A DNA stretch of 64,000 nt, from NCBI RefSeq assembly GCF_900114975.1, contig NZ_FOUU01000001.1, positions 124,001-188,000 of the forward strand, given 5' to 3'. The translations under genes and the position numbers were made by a program. This stretch comes from Thermodesulforhabdus norvegica (lineage in GTDB: Bacteria > Desulfobacterota > Syntrophobacteria > Syntrophobacterales > Thermodesulforhabdaceae). Shown in pieces: positions 42,589 to 51,545 of the stretch; within the stretch, counting starts at the first letter, position 1, and each line of letters opens with the position of its first letter. A model generated the notes under the pieces. The model searched no databases. It saw nothing but the letters and a program-made list of their open reading frames with translations, and was not told the DNA's origin.

Positions 42589-43932
42589 ATGAAAACATCG
42601 GAAATTCTGTTCACTCTAACCAGAACCCTCTGGAGCCCGAAAAAGCTTTTAAAGAGCAGTGTACTGCGCAACACGATCGTTCTTCTTGGAGGCGATGCTT
42701 CTGCCCGAATCATTTCACTCGTTGCTTTGACCATCACGGTGAGAAGTCTGGGAACGGCGTCATTTGGCGTGCTTGTTCTCGCCGAAACCTACGCGAAACT
42801 TTTGGATCGCATCTTCACCTTTCAGTCCTGGGCCGCATTGATACGATTCGGCTCTATGGCGCTGGGCGAAGGAAAGCCCGATGAGTTCAGAGGATATATC
42901 CGTCTTGGATACACTCTTGATTGTCTTTCTGCGATAACAGGCGCCGCCGTGGCCTATTTTGTTGCTCCAGCCGTTGGAGGTCTTATGGGATGGAGCGATG
43001 AAATTGTAATAGCCTGCAGGCTATATTCATTTCTAATTCTGTTTAATGCAACGGGAACGTCCACCGGTATCCTCAGACTCACCGATAACTTTTCAATGCT
43101 TGCGGTGCAAAGGTTTACGTACAGCCTTATCAGGATTGCAGGGGTAATGACGGTCACACTCTATCACGGTGGTCTGATAAGCTTTCTGCTGGCCTGGCTT
43201 CTTTCAGAGTGTGCCGGCTATATTTTTTTAAACCTCTGCGCTCAGTACGTGATAAGCAAAAATGGCTGGGGATCCTGGTGGTCATCTACCTCAAGACTTC
43301 CCAAAAAACCCTTCATAACCTTTGCAATCTGGACCAATGTAACGTCTACTATAGACATACCGGTAAAATTTCTGGATGTTTTTTTCGTTTCCTACTTCGT
43401 CTCCGTAGATGCGACGGGAATTTACAAGATCTTTCAGCAGGTCAGCCACGTGCTCAAAAAGCCGACGGAACCTCTGATCCAAGTCCTCTACCCCCATTTC
43501 AGCAACATGAATGTCCATTCCCGCCCTCGTCATTTGTTAAGATCGGCATTAAAGGCTGTGCTGGCTCTGGCGCTCGTGGCCTTTGCAACAGCGACGGTGC
43601 TTTCCGCATCTTCTCCAATATGGCTTCCCCAAATCTTCGGGCCTGTTTTCAGGAAATACGTTTTAGAATTTACAATTTTTATGCTTGTTCAAGCTTACGC
43701 TGTTGCCGTCACTCCACTTTCTCCCCTGATTGTGGCCCGTGGCCTTGTAAGAGAAAATTTTCTAATTCAGGCCGCCGCCAATACAGCTTTTCTTCTGTGT
43801 ATTTGGATTCTTGGATCCAAATTCGGTTTTGTAGGGGTGATTTCTGCAATAGGGGTTCATGCCTTTATTTCATCATCTCTAAGACTACTCATGATAAATA
43901 AAAACTTTAACTCCGGAGATCGGGCAGTATAA
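42589..43932 (+). CDS. polysaccharide/oligosaccharide flippase (Wzx/MATE-like)
   Basis: ATG 42589 gives 447 residues; an upstream in-frame ATG at 42526 is possible. The protein has about twelve hydrophobic segments and the flippase style TIVLLGGDASARIISLVALTITVRSLGTASFGVLVLAETYAKLL at the start, then SFLLAWLLSECAGYIFL and late helices ending VGVISAIGVHAFISSSLRLLM. Such proteins move lipid-linked sugars across the inner membrane. It stands alone, next to the tRNA-Ala gene, with no glycosyltransferase neighbours. Confidence 0.85.
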   Translation: MKTSEILFTLTRTLWSPKKLLKSSVLRNTIVLLGGDASARIISLVALTITVRSLGTASFGVLVLAETYAKLLDRIFTFQSWAALIRFGSMALGEGKPDEFRGYIRLGYTLDCLSAITGAAVAYFVAPAVGGLMGWSDEIVIACRLYSFLILFNATGTSTGILRLTDNFSMLAVQRFTYSLIRIAGVMTVTLYHGGLISFLLAWLLSECAGYIFLNLCAQYVISKNGWGSWWSSTSRLPKKPFITFAIWTNVTSTIDIPVKFLDVFFVSYFVSVDATGIYKIFQQVSHVLKKPTEPLIQVLYPHFSNMNVHSRPRHLLRSALKAVLALALVAFATATVLSASSPIWLPQIFGPVFRKYVLEFTIFMLVQAYAVAVTPLSPLIVARGLVRENFLIQAAANTAFLLCIWILGSKFGFVGVISAIGVHAFISSSLRLLMINKNFNSGDRAV

Positions 43933-44015
43933 TGATTTAAATGCTAACTATTCTCCGAAACAGAGGGACTTTCGCGAAAGAACCCTGAGGAACTGGTGGA
44001 AAGAAGGGGAAAACC

Positions 44016-44969
44016 ATGGAAAAGTTGAAAAATAACGGATGTTCAAGAAGAATGGTATTAAAATCAGCAGTTACGGGCTTTGCGCTTTTTATAGCGAAAA
44101 CCACGGGATTTTACCGCCTTAATGCCCAGGCAAGCCGTATCGGTGCAGCACATCAACCTTTTCTCATCGAAGGAATCAGCACCCGGGATGATGCCTCATC
44201 TCATCATCTTCTTGTAAAAAAGGTTTTCGAAGCCGCAGGGGGCATCAACAGATTTATTCCACCCGGAAGCACCGTGGCAATAAAGCCGAACATATCGTGG
44301 GCACGCCGTCCTGAGTATGCCGCAACAACCAATCCGGAGGTTTTGCGCTCTCTTGTCGAACTCTGCATCGACGCCGGAGCAAAAAAGGTCGTAATTGCCG
44401 ACAACACAATCCACGACGCAAACCGATGCTTTTCTTTGACCGGCGTATCCGCCGTGGCCAAATACACCGGAGCAGAGCTGATATATCCTCGTCCCGGTAT
44501 TATCCGGGAAGCCGAAATATCCGGAGTCCGGATAAAGGCCTGGCCGGTCCTCACCCCCTTTCTCGAAGCCGACGTAATAATCAATGTTCCCGTACTGAAG
44601 CACCACTCCCTCACGGGGATTACCGGGGCTATGAAAAACTGGATTGGAGCGGTAGGGGGTAGCAGATGGGTTCTTCATCAGGACATCCATCAGAGCATAG
44701 TCGACCTGGCCGGCTTTTTTAGACCGGCCGTGACCCTTGTTGACGCCACAAGGATACTAACCCGTAACGGGCCGTCAGGAGGGGACCTCAAAGCCGTAAC
44801 CCGGTTAAACAGGGTGATCTTGAGCAACGATCAGGTAGCTGCCGACGCCAGAGCAGCTGTATTGTTCGGCCGAATCCCCGGTGAAATTCATTACATCAGG
44901 CTGGCGGCGGAAGAGGGGCTCGGCACGATGCAGATTCCCGATGATATGATTAAGACGGTGACTTTATGA
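44016..44969 (+). CDS. DUF362 protein with Tat-type signal
   Basis: The start has AAGAAGGGG upstream. The N-terminus CSRRMVLKSAVTGFALFIA is a twin-arginine-like signal. The body has VAIKPNISWARRPEYAATTNPEVLRSLVELCIDAGAKKVVIADN and VINVPVLKHHSLTGITGAMKNWIGAVGGSRW split over several strands, the DUF362 signatures. The family often partners with iron-sulfur proteins. Its stop overlaps the next gene, a polyferredoxin, by 4 bases, so the two probably form a redox unit. Confidence 0.9.
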   Translation: MEKLKNNGCSRRMVLKSAVTGFALFIAKTTGFYRLNAQASRIGAAHQPFLIEGISTRDDASSHHLLVKKVFEAAGGINRFIPPGSTVAIKPNISWARRPEYAATTNPEVLRSLVELCIDAGAKKVVIADNTIHDANRCFSLTGVSAVAKYTGAELIYPRPGIIREAEISGVRIKAWPVLTPFLEADVIINVPVLKHHSLTGITGAMKNWIGAVGGSRWVLHQDIHQSIVDLAGFFRPAVTLVDATRILTRNGPSGGDLKAVTRLNRVILSNDQVAADARAAVLFGRIPGEIHYIRLAAEEGLGTMQIPDDMIKTVTL

Positions 44970-46558
44970 AGCCTGCGCACTGGATCTGGCTGAGAAGGGT
45001 AAGTCAGGGGATCTTTTTCGTTCTTTTCCTGTGGTTTCTGCTCATTAACGCAGAGCGGGTCGGTTATGACGTGATCGAGGAAGGAACCGAGAGCCTTTCA
45101 GCGCCATCGGCGGGGCCAATTCGCTTCTTTTTTCTGGTGAATCCACTTACGGCTTTGTCCCTTCTTCTCGGGGGGAACCTACCCGGTAAGGGTTTTTTGT
45201 GGTCTCTTCTCGTCGTGGCCCTGACGTTAGTGGCAGGACGGTTCTTCTGCGGATTCTTTTGTCCTCTGGGAACGGTACATCATGTAGCGTCTCAGGGTGT
45301 AATGAGCCAGGTTAGGGCCCTTCGTTACCGGCGAATCAAGTATGCCGTGCTGTTGGCTTTGATAATATCCTCTGTTGCAGGTCTGAACATGGCCGGCGTT
45401 ATTGATCCCATTTCTCTGATCTATCGATCTTTTGCCCTGCTCATTCTTCCGGCGTTATTTCTGGGATTACAGAAAATCTCGGAGTTCATGGGCGGTCTGG
45501 GCATAAATTTCTTTTACGAAATCTCAGGTCACATGGAAGCGTGGGCAATGGAACTTTCCGGATGGAAACTCAGATTTTATCAGGTCAGCTGGCTAACGGG
45601 TCTGCTGTTTATAGGCATCGTCGCTTTAAACCGGGTTTATCCGCGATTCTGGTGCCGCATCTTGTGTCCTCTGGGGGCGTTATTTGCACTGCTCGTCCGG
45701 TTTTCCCTGCTAACAATAAAAAGACGGGAAAAAAGATGTACCCACTGTGGGATCTGCATGAAATATTGTCCCGGTAATGCAGATCCCGAACCGGGCGTTG
45801 ACTGGCGAAAAAGTGAATGTTTACTCTGCCTGAGGTGTATGTCCAAATGTCCTGAAGGGGTTATTTCATTTTCTTTCGCAAGCAAGCAAGGTCACGAAGG
45901 TGATACCGGTATTACAAGGCGTGTTTTTCTAACGGGTGCGATAGCAGGGCTGTCGTTACCTCTTATGGAACGCGTAAAGGGTCGGGGCGTGGTGATTCCA
46001 CGGGATAGGCTCATTCGGCCCCCGGGTTCTCTTCCTGAAGAGGAATTCCTGAAGACCTGCTACAGGTGTGGGATCTGTATGAAAAGATGTCCGACGAACG
46101 CCATCCAGCCTGCACTTGGTGAGGCCGGTGTTGCGGGCTTGTGGACTCCCGTGCTCGTCATGGCCTTCGGGTATTGTGAACATACCTGCACGGCCTGCGG
46201 TGCCCTCTGTCCCACCGGGGCCATTCGGCCGCTTACGGTTGAAGAAAAAATCGGAAAGCCCATAAGGATTGGATCGGCCTACATCGACAGAAGCCTTTGT
46301 TTGCCCTGGTCGCAAAACATTCCATGCATTGTCTGTGAAGAACACTGCCCCACGTCTCCCAAGGCAATCTACTTTGAAACGAAAAGACTGAAACGGAAAG
46401 ACGGGAGCGTTGTGGATCTCCAGCTTCCCTGCGTTGATCTTGCAAGATGCACGGGTTGTGGAATCTGTGAAAACAAATGCCCGGTAAAATCGAAACCGGC
46501 GATCAGGATTACTTCCAGCGGGGAAAGTCGATCAGGGATACCGTTGCTACTGCGTTAA
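44966..46558 (+). CDS. NapH-NapG/MauM-like membrane polyferredoxin fusion
   Basis: The 530-residue protein begins with NapH-like membrane helices (IFFVLFLWFLLIN, FFCGFFCPLGTVHH, RFWCRILCPLGALF with CxxxCP motifs, as in FeS assembly of NosR/NapH). It follows with 4Fe-4S ferredoxin pairs CTHCGICMKYCPG and CLLCLRCMSKCPEG. A second half starts with TRRVFLTGAIAGLSLP and carries CYRCGICMKRCPTN, CTACGALCPTGA, CIVCEEHCP and CTGCGICENKCPV, like NapG/MauM. Electron transfer between quinone and a periplasmic partner is inferred. It overlaps the DUF362 gene by 4 bases. Confidence 0.88.
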   Translation: MKPAHWIWLRRVSQGIFFVLFLWFLLINAERVGYDVIEEGTESLSAPSAGPIRFFFLVNPLTALSLLLGGNLPGKGFLWSLLVVALTLVAGRFFCGFFCPLGTVHHVASQGVMSQVRALRYRRIKYAVLLALIISSVAGLNMAGVIDPISLIYRSFALLILPALFLGLQKISEFMGGLGINFFYEISGHMEAWAMELSGWKLRFYQVSWLTGLLFIGIVALNRVYPRFWCRILCPLGALFALLVRFSLLTIKRREKRCTHCGICMKYCPGNADPEPGVDWRKSECLLCLRCMSKCPEGVISFSFASKQGHEGDTGITRRVFLTGAIAGLSLPLMERVKGRGVVIPRDRLIRPPGSLPEEEFLKTCYRCGICMKRCPTNAIQPALGEAGVAGLWTPVLVMAFGYCEHTCTACGALCPTGAIRPLTVEEKIGKPIRIGSAYIDRSLCLPWSQNIPCIVCEEHCPTSPKAIYFETKRLKRKDGSVVDLQLPCVDLARCTGCGICENKCPVKSKPAIRITSSGESRSGIPLLLR

Positions 46559-46560
46559 GG

Positions 46561-46599
46561 GGGGAAGAGGAAGGAAGCCTGCATTCTTTCCCCTTCCCT
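46561..46599. terminator. bidirectional hairpin terminator
   Basis: GGGGAAGAGGAAGG at 46561-46574 can pair with CTTTCCCCTTCCCT at 46586-46599 with one A-C mismatch and two G-T pairs, loop 11 bases. It fills the 42-base gap between the convergent polyferredoxin and rtcB genes. Confidence 0.5.
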
Positions 46600-46600
46600 C

Positions 46601-48055
46601 TTAGCCCTTCATGACTCCTGCAGGTCTAAGGCGGGCTACTTTTTTCGCTATCCCTGCATTGTGAACCACTTCAACAACGTCGCTTACATCCTTGTACGCT
46701 TCGGGCATTTCCTCTTTAATCGTCGCCTTACTGGCACCTTTAACGTAGATCCCACGGTCGGCAAGTTCCTGGGCAATTGAACGCCCCCTGGCGGCTTTGA
46801 TTGCCTGATTTCGGCTCAAGAGCCGTCCGGCGCCGTGGCAGGTGCTCCCAAAGGTTTCTTCCATTGCCCGTTCCGTTCCCACCAGCACATAACTATAACG
46901 ACCCATATCACCGGGAATAAGGACGGGCTGGCCCACATGTCGATAGGCTTCGGGGACTTCAGGTCTACCGGGCCCGAAACATCGGGTAGCACCCTTTCGA
47001 TGAACGCATACTTTTACCTTCTTCCCCTGATATTCATGGGTTTCTATCTTGGCAATGTTATGAGCAATATCGTAAAGCAGGCGGATCTGCAGACGCTCTG
47101 CCGACTCTCTGAAGAATTGTTCAAAGGTTTCTCTAACCCAGTGAGAAATCATCTGGCGGTTGGCAAAAGCAAAATTGGCCGCAGCCCCCATGGCTCCTAA
47201 ATAGGCTTTTCCTTCCGGAGAACTGATGGGAGCACAGCAAAGTTGCCGGTCAGGCAGGTCGATACCGTACTTCTGGCTGGTTTTGACAAGCAGGGAAATA
47301 AAATCATCGCAGACCTGGTGACCGAGACCACGGGATCCCGTGTGCACAAACACCGTCAATTGTCCCGGAAAAAGACCAAAGGCCTTCGCGGCTTCCTCGT
47401 CAAATATTTCTTCCACAAAACCTATTTCTATGAAATGGTTTCCCGATCCAAGCGTGCCAAGCTGATCTTTGCCCCGCTCAAGAGCCTTCTGAGAAACCTG
47501 ATCCGGGTCAGCCCAGGAAATACACCCACCCTCTTCTATACGATCCAGGTCGCTCTCCGTTCCAAAACCGTTCCTGACCGCCCAACGGGCTCCTTCGGCC
47601 AGAACTTTTTTCAATTCCTTCTGAGAAAGAGAAAAATCCTTCCTCGAAGAGCCGACGCCCGAAGGAACGTTCCTGAAAAGGCTTTCAACGAGAGCCTTGA
47701 TGTCTTCATCGGTAAGATCCTCTCGGCTGATCCCGGTTGTCATCAGCCTTACACCGCAATTTATATCGTATCCCACACCTCCCGGTGAAACCACACCTTC
47801 CTCCAGATCAAAGGCGGCCACTCCGCCGATCGGGAAACCGTAACCCCAGTGTATGTCCGGCATAGCCATGGAATAGCCGACGATACCTGGAAGAGTTGCA
47901 ACATTGGCAACCTGTTGCAAGCTCTGATCCTGCCTGATAGCCTCCATCATCTCATCGGAGGCATAAACCATTCCGTCGGTCCTCATGGGACCCTGACGGG
48001 GAATCTTCCAGCGCCAGCGATCGACCCTTTCAACCTTAACCTTACCCACTTCCAT
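46601..48055 (-). CDS. rtcB: RNA-splicing ligase RtcB
   Basis: RtcB joins 3'-phosphate or 2',3'-cyclic phosphate RNA ends to 5'-OH ends with GTP and Mn(II). ATG 48055 has GGAGG six bases upstream (484 residues); ATG 48061 is too close to it. Motifs are GVGYDINCGVRLM (metal-binding Cys near residue 100), LGSGNHFIEI, VFVHTGSRGLGHQ, and FGSTCHGAGRLLSRNQA near residue 400, which contains the guanylylated His. Archease is not encoded nearby. It overlaps the end of the upstream small gene by 14 bases. Confidence 0.96.
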   Translation of the reverse strand: MEVGKVKVERVDRWRWKIPRQGPMRTDGMVYASDEMMEAIRQDQSLQQVANVATLPGIVGYSMAMPDIHWGYGFPIGGVAAFDLEEGVVSPGGVGYDINCGVRLMTTGISREDLTDEDIKALVESLFRNVPSGVGSSRKDFSLSQKELKKVLAEGARWAVRNGFGTESDLDRIEEGGCISWADPDQVSQKALERGKDQLGTLGSGNHFIEIGFVEEIFDEEAAKAFGLFPGQLTVFVHTGSRGLGHQVCDDFISLLVKTSQKYGIDLPDRQLCCAPISSPEGKAYLGAMGAAANFAFANRQMISHWVRETFEQFFRESAERLQIRLLYDIAHNIAKIETHEYQGKKVKVCVHRKGATRCFGPGRPEVPEAYRHVGQPVLIPGDMGRYSYVLVGTERAMEETFGSTCHGAGRLLSRNQAIKAARGRSIAQELADRGIYVKGASKATIKEEMPEAYKDVSDVVEVVHNAGIAKKVARLRPAGVMKG

Positions 48056-48401
48056 GGACATCCTCCAGGCCCTGTGACCTTTCCGTATCGTCCTTTACGG
48101 TATCTTTATAATAACGCTCGAGTAGCTTAAAAAAAAGCACATGCATCTCATCAAAATGCTCCGCCAGAAGCCGAAAGTTTTCGAACAGGTCACTACCGGA
48201 GTCCCCCAACGACAGTTGTCGTAACACTTTGCTCTGGGCTTCCCTGTAGGAGTCCACAATCCTTTCCCCGCTTATGCGCATAAAATTCCACAGGTCAAAG
48301 GGCCTCAGATTCCTGGTCTTTTCATCAACCACGGAGAGCTTCTTATGATAGGATTCTGCAAGACTTCTTATAAACTCCACATCTCTGTCGTTCCACTGCA
48401 T
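48042..48401 (-). CDS. small helical protein upstream of rtcB, unknown
   Basis: The 119-residue protein has AAGGAG before its ATG and ends inside the rtcB start, so it is cotranslated with RtcB. It is acidic and helical (DVEFIRSLAESYHKKL, WNFMRISGERIVDSYREAQSKVLRQL, FDEMHVLFFKLLERYYKD). It lacks the archease signature, so it is not that partner. I do not recognise a family. Confidence 0.7.
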   Translation of the reverse strand: MQWNDRDVEFIRSLAESYHKKLSVVDEKTRNLRPFDLWNFMRISGERIVDSYREAQSKVLRQLSLGDSGSDLFENFRLLAEHFDEMHVLFFKLLERYYKDTVKDDTERSQGLEDVHGSG

Positions 48402-48562
48402 AGGTTTTATCTCCTTTCTGTCAGTTTTTGTCGGTATATCGCCCGAAAATCCTTTGACCTCTTAGCCCCCGCAAGATACTACATTCTTTACAACTTCTAA
48501 AAAATACCTTAACTTCGCCTGTCAATTATTCCGGCATTGTGCCGTTACGGAGGATCGATCAA

Positions 48563-50014
48563 ATGCGAAGCAGGGTTCTCACCATTCAAGTGGGGGAAAA
48601 CTTGAAGATTCCAATCTCGGGGCTAAATCCGAACCTGGAACGAAGGCTCTTTGAAAGGCTTGTTATGCCCAATCCCGAGTATGAACAGCGGCATCAAAGC
48701 GGAATGTGGATAGGAAACATTCCTCCGACAATCTCCTGCATACGGCGCTTAAAAAGAACATATGCTCTGCCACGTGGGTTCCTGCCGGAGCTCATCTCTC
48801 TTTGCAACTCCTTCAGACAGGCCTACAAGATTGTCGATTCACGAAAGGTTTTTAGTCCAATTTTTGTCGATTTCCACGGTTATCTTAAGGAGTACCAGCA
48901 GGATGCGGCAGAGGCAATTCTGGAGAAGGATTTCGCAACAATTGTCGGAGGGTACAAAAGCGGTAAAACCGTCATTGCCCTTTATACGGTTGCAGAAAGA
49001 AAGCAGCCCACGCTTGTGATAATCCCGAAGCTGGAACTGCTGGATGGCTGGATACGCAAGATCGGCATGTTTCTTCAGATCCCCGAACATGAAATCGGTC
49101 GTTTTATTCAGGGCCAGAAAAAACTGGGAAGTCGAATTACGATAGCACACTCCAGTGAGGTATTGAGACACTGGAGGGAACTTCAGGGACACTTCGGTTA
49201 CGTAATTTTTGACGATGCCAACAGATGCCCTCACAGGGTACTTTCCCAGATCATGTGGCGATTTGACTCCAAATACACTCTGGGGCTCTGTCATGAACTC
49301 GATCCCAACGACAGGCTTACTCAGATTATAACACTGTACCTGGGCGAGGTCGTCTACAGGATTGATCCGGAAAATGCCCGGGAAGGAAGAGGTATTATTC
49401 GAGCTCATGTGGTCGCAAAGACCACCGAATTTACCTATCCCTACACATCCAGAATGGATTATCTTCCGATGCTTCAAAAACTCATGGAAGACGAAGCGAG
49501 AAATCGTCAGATCGCATCGGATGTTCTGGCCGAAGTACTTCAGGGCATTCGCCCCGTCGCATTAATCACAGGCGGTCCGCTTCAGGAAGAAGCACTCTAC
49601 AACATGCTCCTGGAAAAGCCGATTAGAGTTTCCAAGATAATCATGCCCTACGACGATATTACCAGAGAAGCTTCTTATGACGGGGTTTCACCCGCATCCA
49701 GTACGGAGCTCAAGATCGATCCCGACGCCGACGTTTATCTTTTGACGTCGCAGACTCTGATAAGATGCTATGCCGCCCTCAATGTGAGATCTCTTTTCCT
49801 TGCGGTGCCTCTATATTTTCATGTCGAACTGGCTAAAGCCATATCCCATCTGGCTCAAGAGTGTGAGAAATCCGGTTACGGGCGCTTAAGAATTTACGAC
49901 TACGTAGATTCTGCCATAGCCCTTTTGTTCAATTACTTCAGAATGAGGTCCTATAATTACGGCGTTCCTCCGGAGACGCTACTTGCTAAAGTGGCAGGCT
50001 CTGTGCAAAGGTAG
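48563..50014 (+). CDS. SF2 helicase-like ATPase with altered motif II
   Basis: ATG 48563 has GGAGG upstream, giving 483 residues; an in-frame start at 48539 lacks one. The middle reads LKEYQQDAAEAILEKDFATIVGGYKSGKTVIALYTVAERKQPTLVIIPKLELLDGWIRKI in pieces, with Q motif/motif I GGYKSGKT and Ia. Motif II is VIFDDANRC, not DEAD or DEAH. The second RecA half is short and lacks a clear motif VI (arginine finger), ending near IYDYVDSAIALLF. ATPase activity may be reduced. It is divergent from the rtcB unit; a nucleic-acid role is inference. Confidence 0.7.
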   Translation: MRSRVLTIQVGENLKIPISGLNPNLERRLFERLVMPNPEYEQRHQSGMWIGNIPPTISCIRRLKRTYALPRGFLPELISLCNSFRQAYKIVDSRKVFSPIFVDFHGYLKEYQQDAAEAILEKDFATIVGGYKSGKTVIALYTVAERKQPTLVIIPKLELLDGWIRKIGMFLQIPEHEIGRFIQGQKKLGSRITIAHSSEVLRHWRELQGHFGYVIFDDANRCPHRVLSQIMWRFDSKYTLGLCHELDPNDRLTQIITLYLGEVVYRIDPENAREGRGIIRAHVVAKTTEFTYPYTSRMDYLPMLQKLMEDEARNRQIASDVLAEVLQGIRPVALITGGPLQEEALYNMLLEKPIRVSKIIMPYDDITREASYDGVSPASSTELKIDPDADVYLLTSQTLIRCYAALNVRSLFLAVPLYFHVELAKAISHLAQECEKSGYGRLRIYDYVDSAIALLFNYFRMRSYNYGVPPETLLAKVAGSVQR

Positions 50015-50072
50015 CAGAGAGATTGATAGAGGGAGCATCTAAAAATGTTAAATTCAAAGGGGGAGAGTGGAT

Positions 50073-51545
50073 ATGCCTTTGCGCCTTGCCGTAGGAATCG
50101 GGGTCGTTCTGGTGTTCCTGGGTTGTTCGGCGGTAGGACCCGACTATCCGGGCATAAGACCAAGAAGCCCCGAACAGTGGCGGGCCGACACGGAGGGCAA
50201 GGTAAAACAGGTTCAGGAGATGGATGAGGCGTTACTGGAAGAATGGTGGCAAATATTTGATGACCCCGTTCTGTCACGTCTGGAATCGGAGGCGATCAGA
50301 GGAAACCTGACGATCAAAGAGGCGGTGGCAAGGATAAAACAGGCCAGAGCACTCCTGGGTGTTGAGCGGGCCGGTTTTTATCCCAAGGCAGATGCCTCAG
50401 GCAGTTACTCAAGACAAAGGACGAGTTCGGCTCTGGGAGAAACCGACTCATTTAATATCGCCATCGATTCTGCATGGGAGATCGACATTTTTGGCGGCAC
50501 CAGGCGGGCTGTAGAGGCGGCCGTTGCCGAACTGGAAGCCGAAGAGGCCGGTCTTGAGGATGCCCTTGTGAGCCTTACGGCCGAAATCGCTCTTAGATAT
50601 ATTGAGTTGAGAACATACGAAAATCGGCTTCGCGTTGCCAGGGACAACATGAAGATTCAGGAAGAAACCTATGAGTTAAACAAATCACGTTACGAAGCGG
50701 GTCTTGTTGATGAGTTAACCGTACAGCAGGCGCTTTACAATCTCGAGCAGACCAGATCAACCATCCCCCTGCTCCAGTCCAGCATCGAAAAGACCCGAAA
50801 CGGGCTTGCGGTGTTACTGGGCAAAGAGCCCGGAGAGATCGACAGGATCCTCTCATCAGAGGGTCAAATACCGGCCCCGCCTGTTGAGGTTGCCGTAGGC
50901 ATTCCGGCGGAAGTTTTGCGGCGTCGTCCGGACATAAGGCAAGCAGAACGGCGCGTTGCAGCAGAAACGGCCAAAATAGGGGTTGCGAAGGCGGAATTAT
51001 ATCCGAAGCTCAGGCTGATCGGAACAATCGGCCTGGAGTCTCTTAAAGCCGGGGATTTATTTCAGTGGGCAAGCCGTTTCTGGCAAATCGGCCCGGGTGT
51101 AACCTGGAGAATCTTCGATGCCGGGGAAATCCGTCAGAGCATAAAAGCCCAGACGGCCGCACAGGAGCAGGCAATCATTCAATACGAAGCAACGGTTCTT
51201 GCGGCGCTTGAAGAGGTTGAGAACGCCCTCGTGGATTTTGCCAAAGAACAGCGTCGTAGGGAGGCGTTGATAAAGGCCGTCGAGGCGGCCAGACGCGCCG
51301 AAAGGCTTGCTCAGGACAGGTATAACGCCGGACTTGTGGATTTTGTCACCGTCCTGGACGCTCAGAGAACGCTCAGGTCTCTGGAGGATGAACTGGTACA
51401 GAGTACGGGCAACGTGTCAGCCTATCTTGTAAAGCTCTACAAAGCTCTTGGAGGTGGTTGGAGCCCGAAGCATGTGGAGTCTTTAATAGGGGAAAATAAG
51501 GAAAACAATTCGGTTTCTGAGAAGGCGGGGGGGCATAAGTCGTGA
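50073..51545 (+). CDS. outer membrane efflux lipoprotein (NodT/OprM family)
   Basis: ATG 50073 has GGAGAG upstream. The signal peptide ends in the lipobox VFLGC. The mature protein shows DPVLSRLESEAIRGNLTIKEAVARIKQARALLGVERAGFYPKADASGSYSRQR in pieces, then two helical repeats, and VPAEVLRRRPDIRQAERRVAAETAKIGVAKAELYPKL (here GIPAEVLRRRPD), the RND outer-membrane factor signature. The 491-residue trimeric channel would complete a tripartite pump such as the RND pair at 13932-18245. It overlaps the EamA gene by 4 bases. Confidence 0.94.
   Translation: MPLRLAVGIGVVLVFLGCSAVGPDYPGIRPRSPEQWRADTEGKVKQVQEMDEALLEEWWQIFDDPVLSRLESEAIRGNLTIKEAVARIKQARALLGVERAGFYPKADASGSYSRQRTSSALGETDSFNIAIDSAWEIDIFGGTRRAVEAAVAELEAEEAGLEDALVSLTAEIALRYIELRTYENRLRVARDNMKIQEETYELNKSRYEAGLVDELTVQQALYNLEQTRSTIPLLQSSIEKTRNGLAVLLGKEPGEIDRILSSEGQIPAPPVEVAVGIPAEVLRRRPDIRQAERRVAAETAKIGVAKAELYPKLRLIGTIGLESLKAGDLFQWASRFWQIGPGVTWRIFDAGEIRQSIKAQTAAQEQAIIQYEATVLAALEEVENALVDFAKEQRRREALIKAVEAARRAERLAQDRYNAGLVDFVTVLDAQRTLRSLEDELVQSTGNVSAYLVKLYKALGGGWSPKHVESLIGENKENNSVSEKAGGHKS

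Noticed and set aside
48042-48401. Archease, the usual RtcB partner
   Set aside because: The protein lacks the archease metal-binding Asp motifs and fold pattern.
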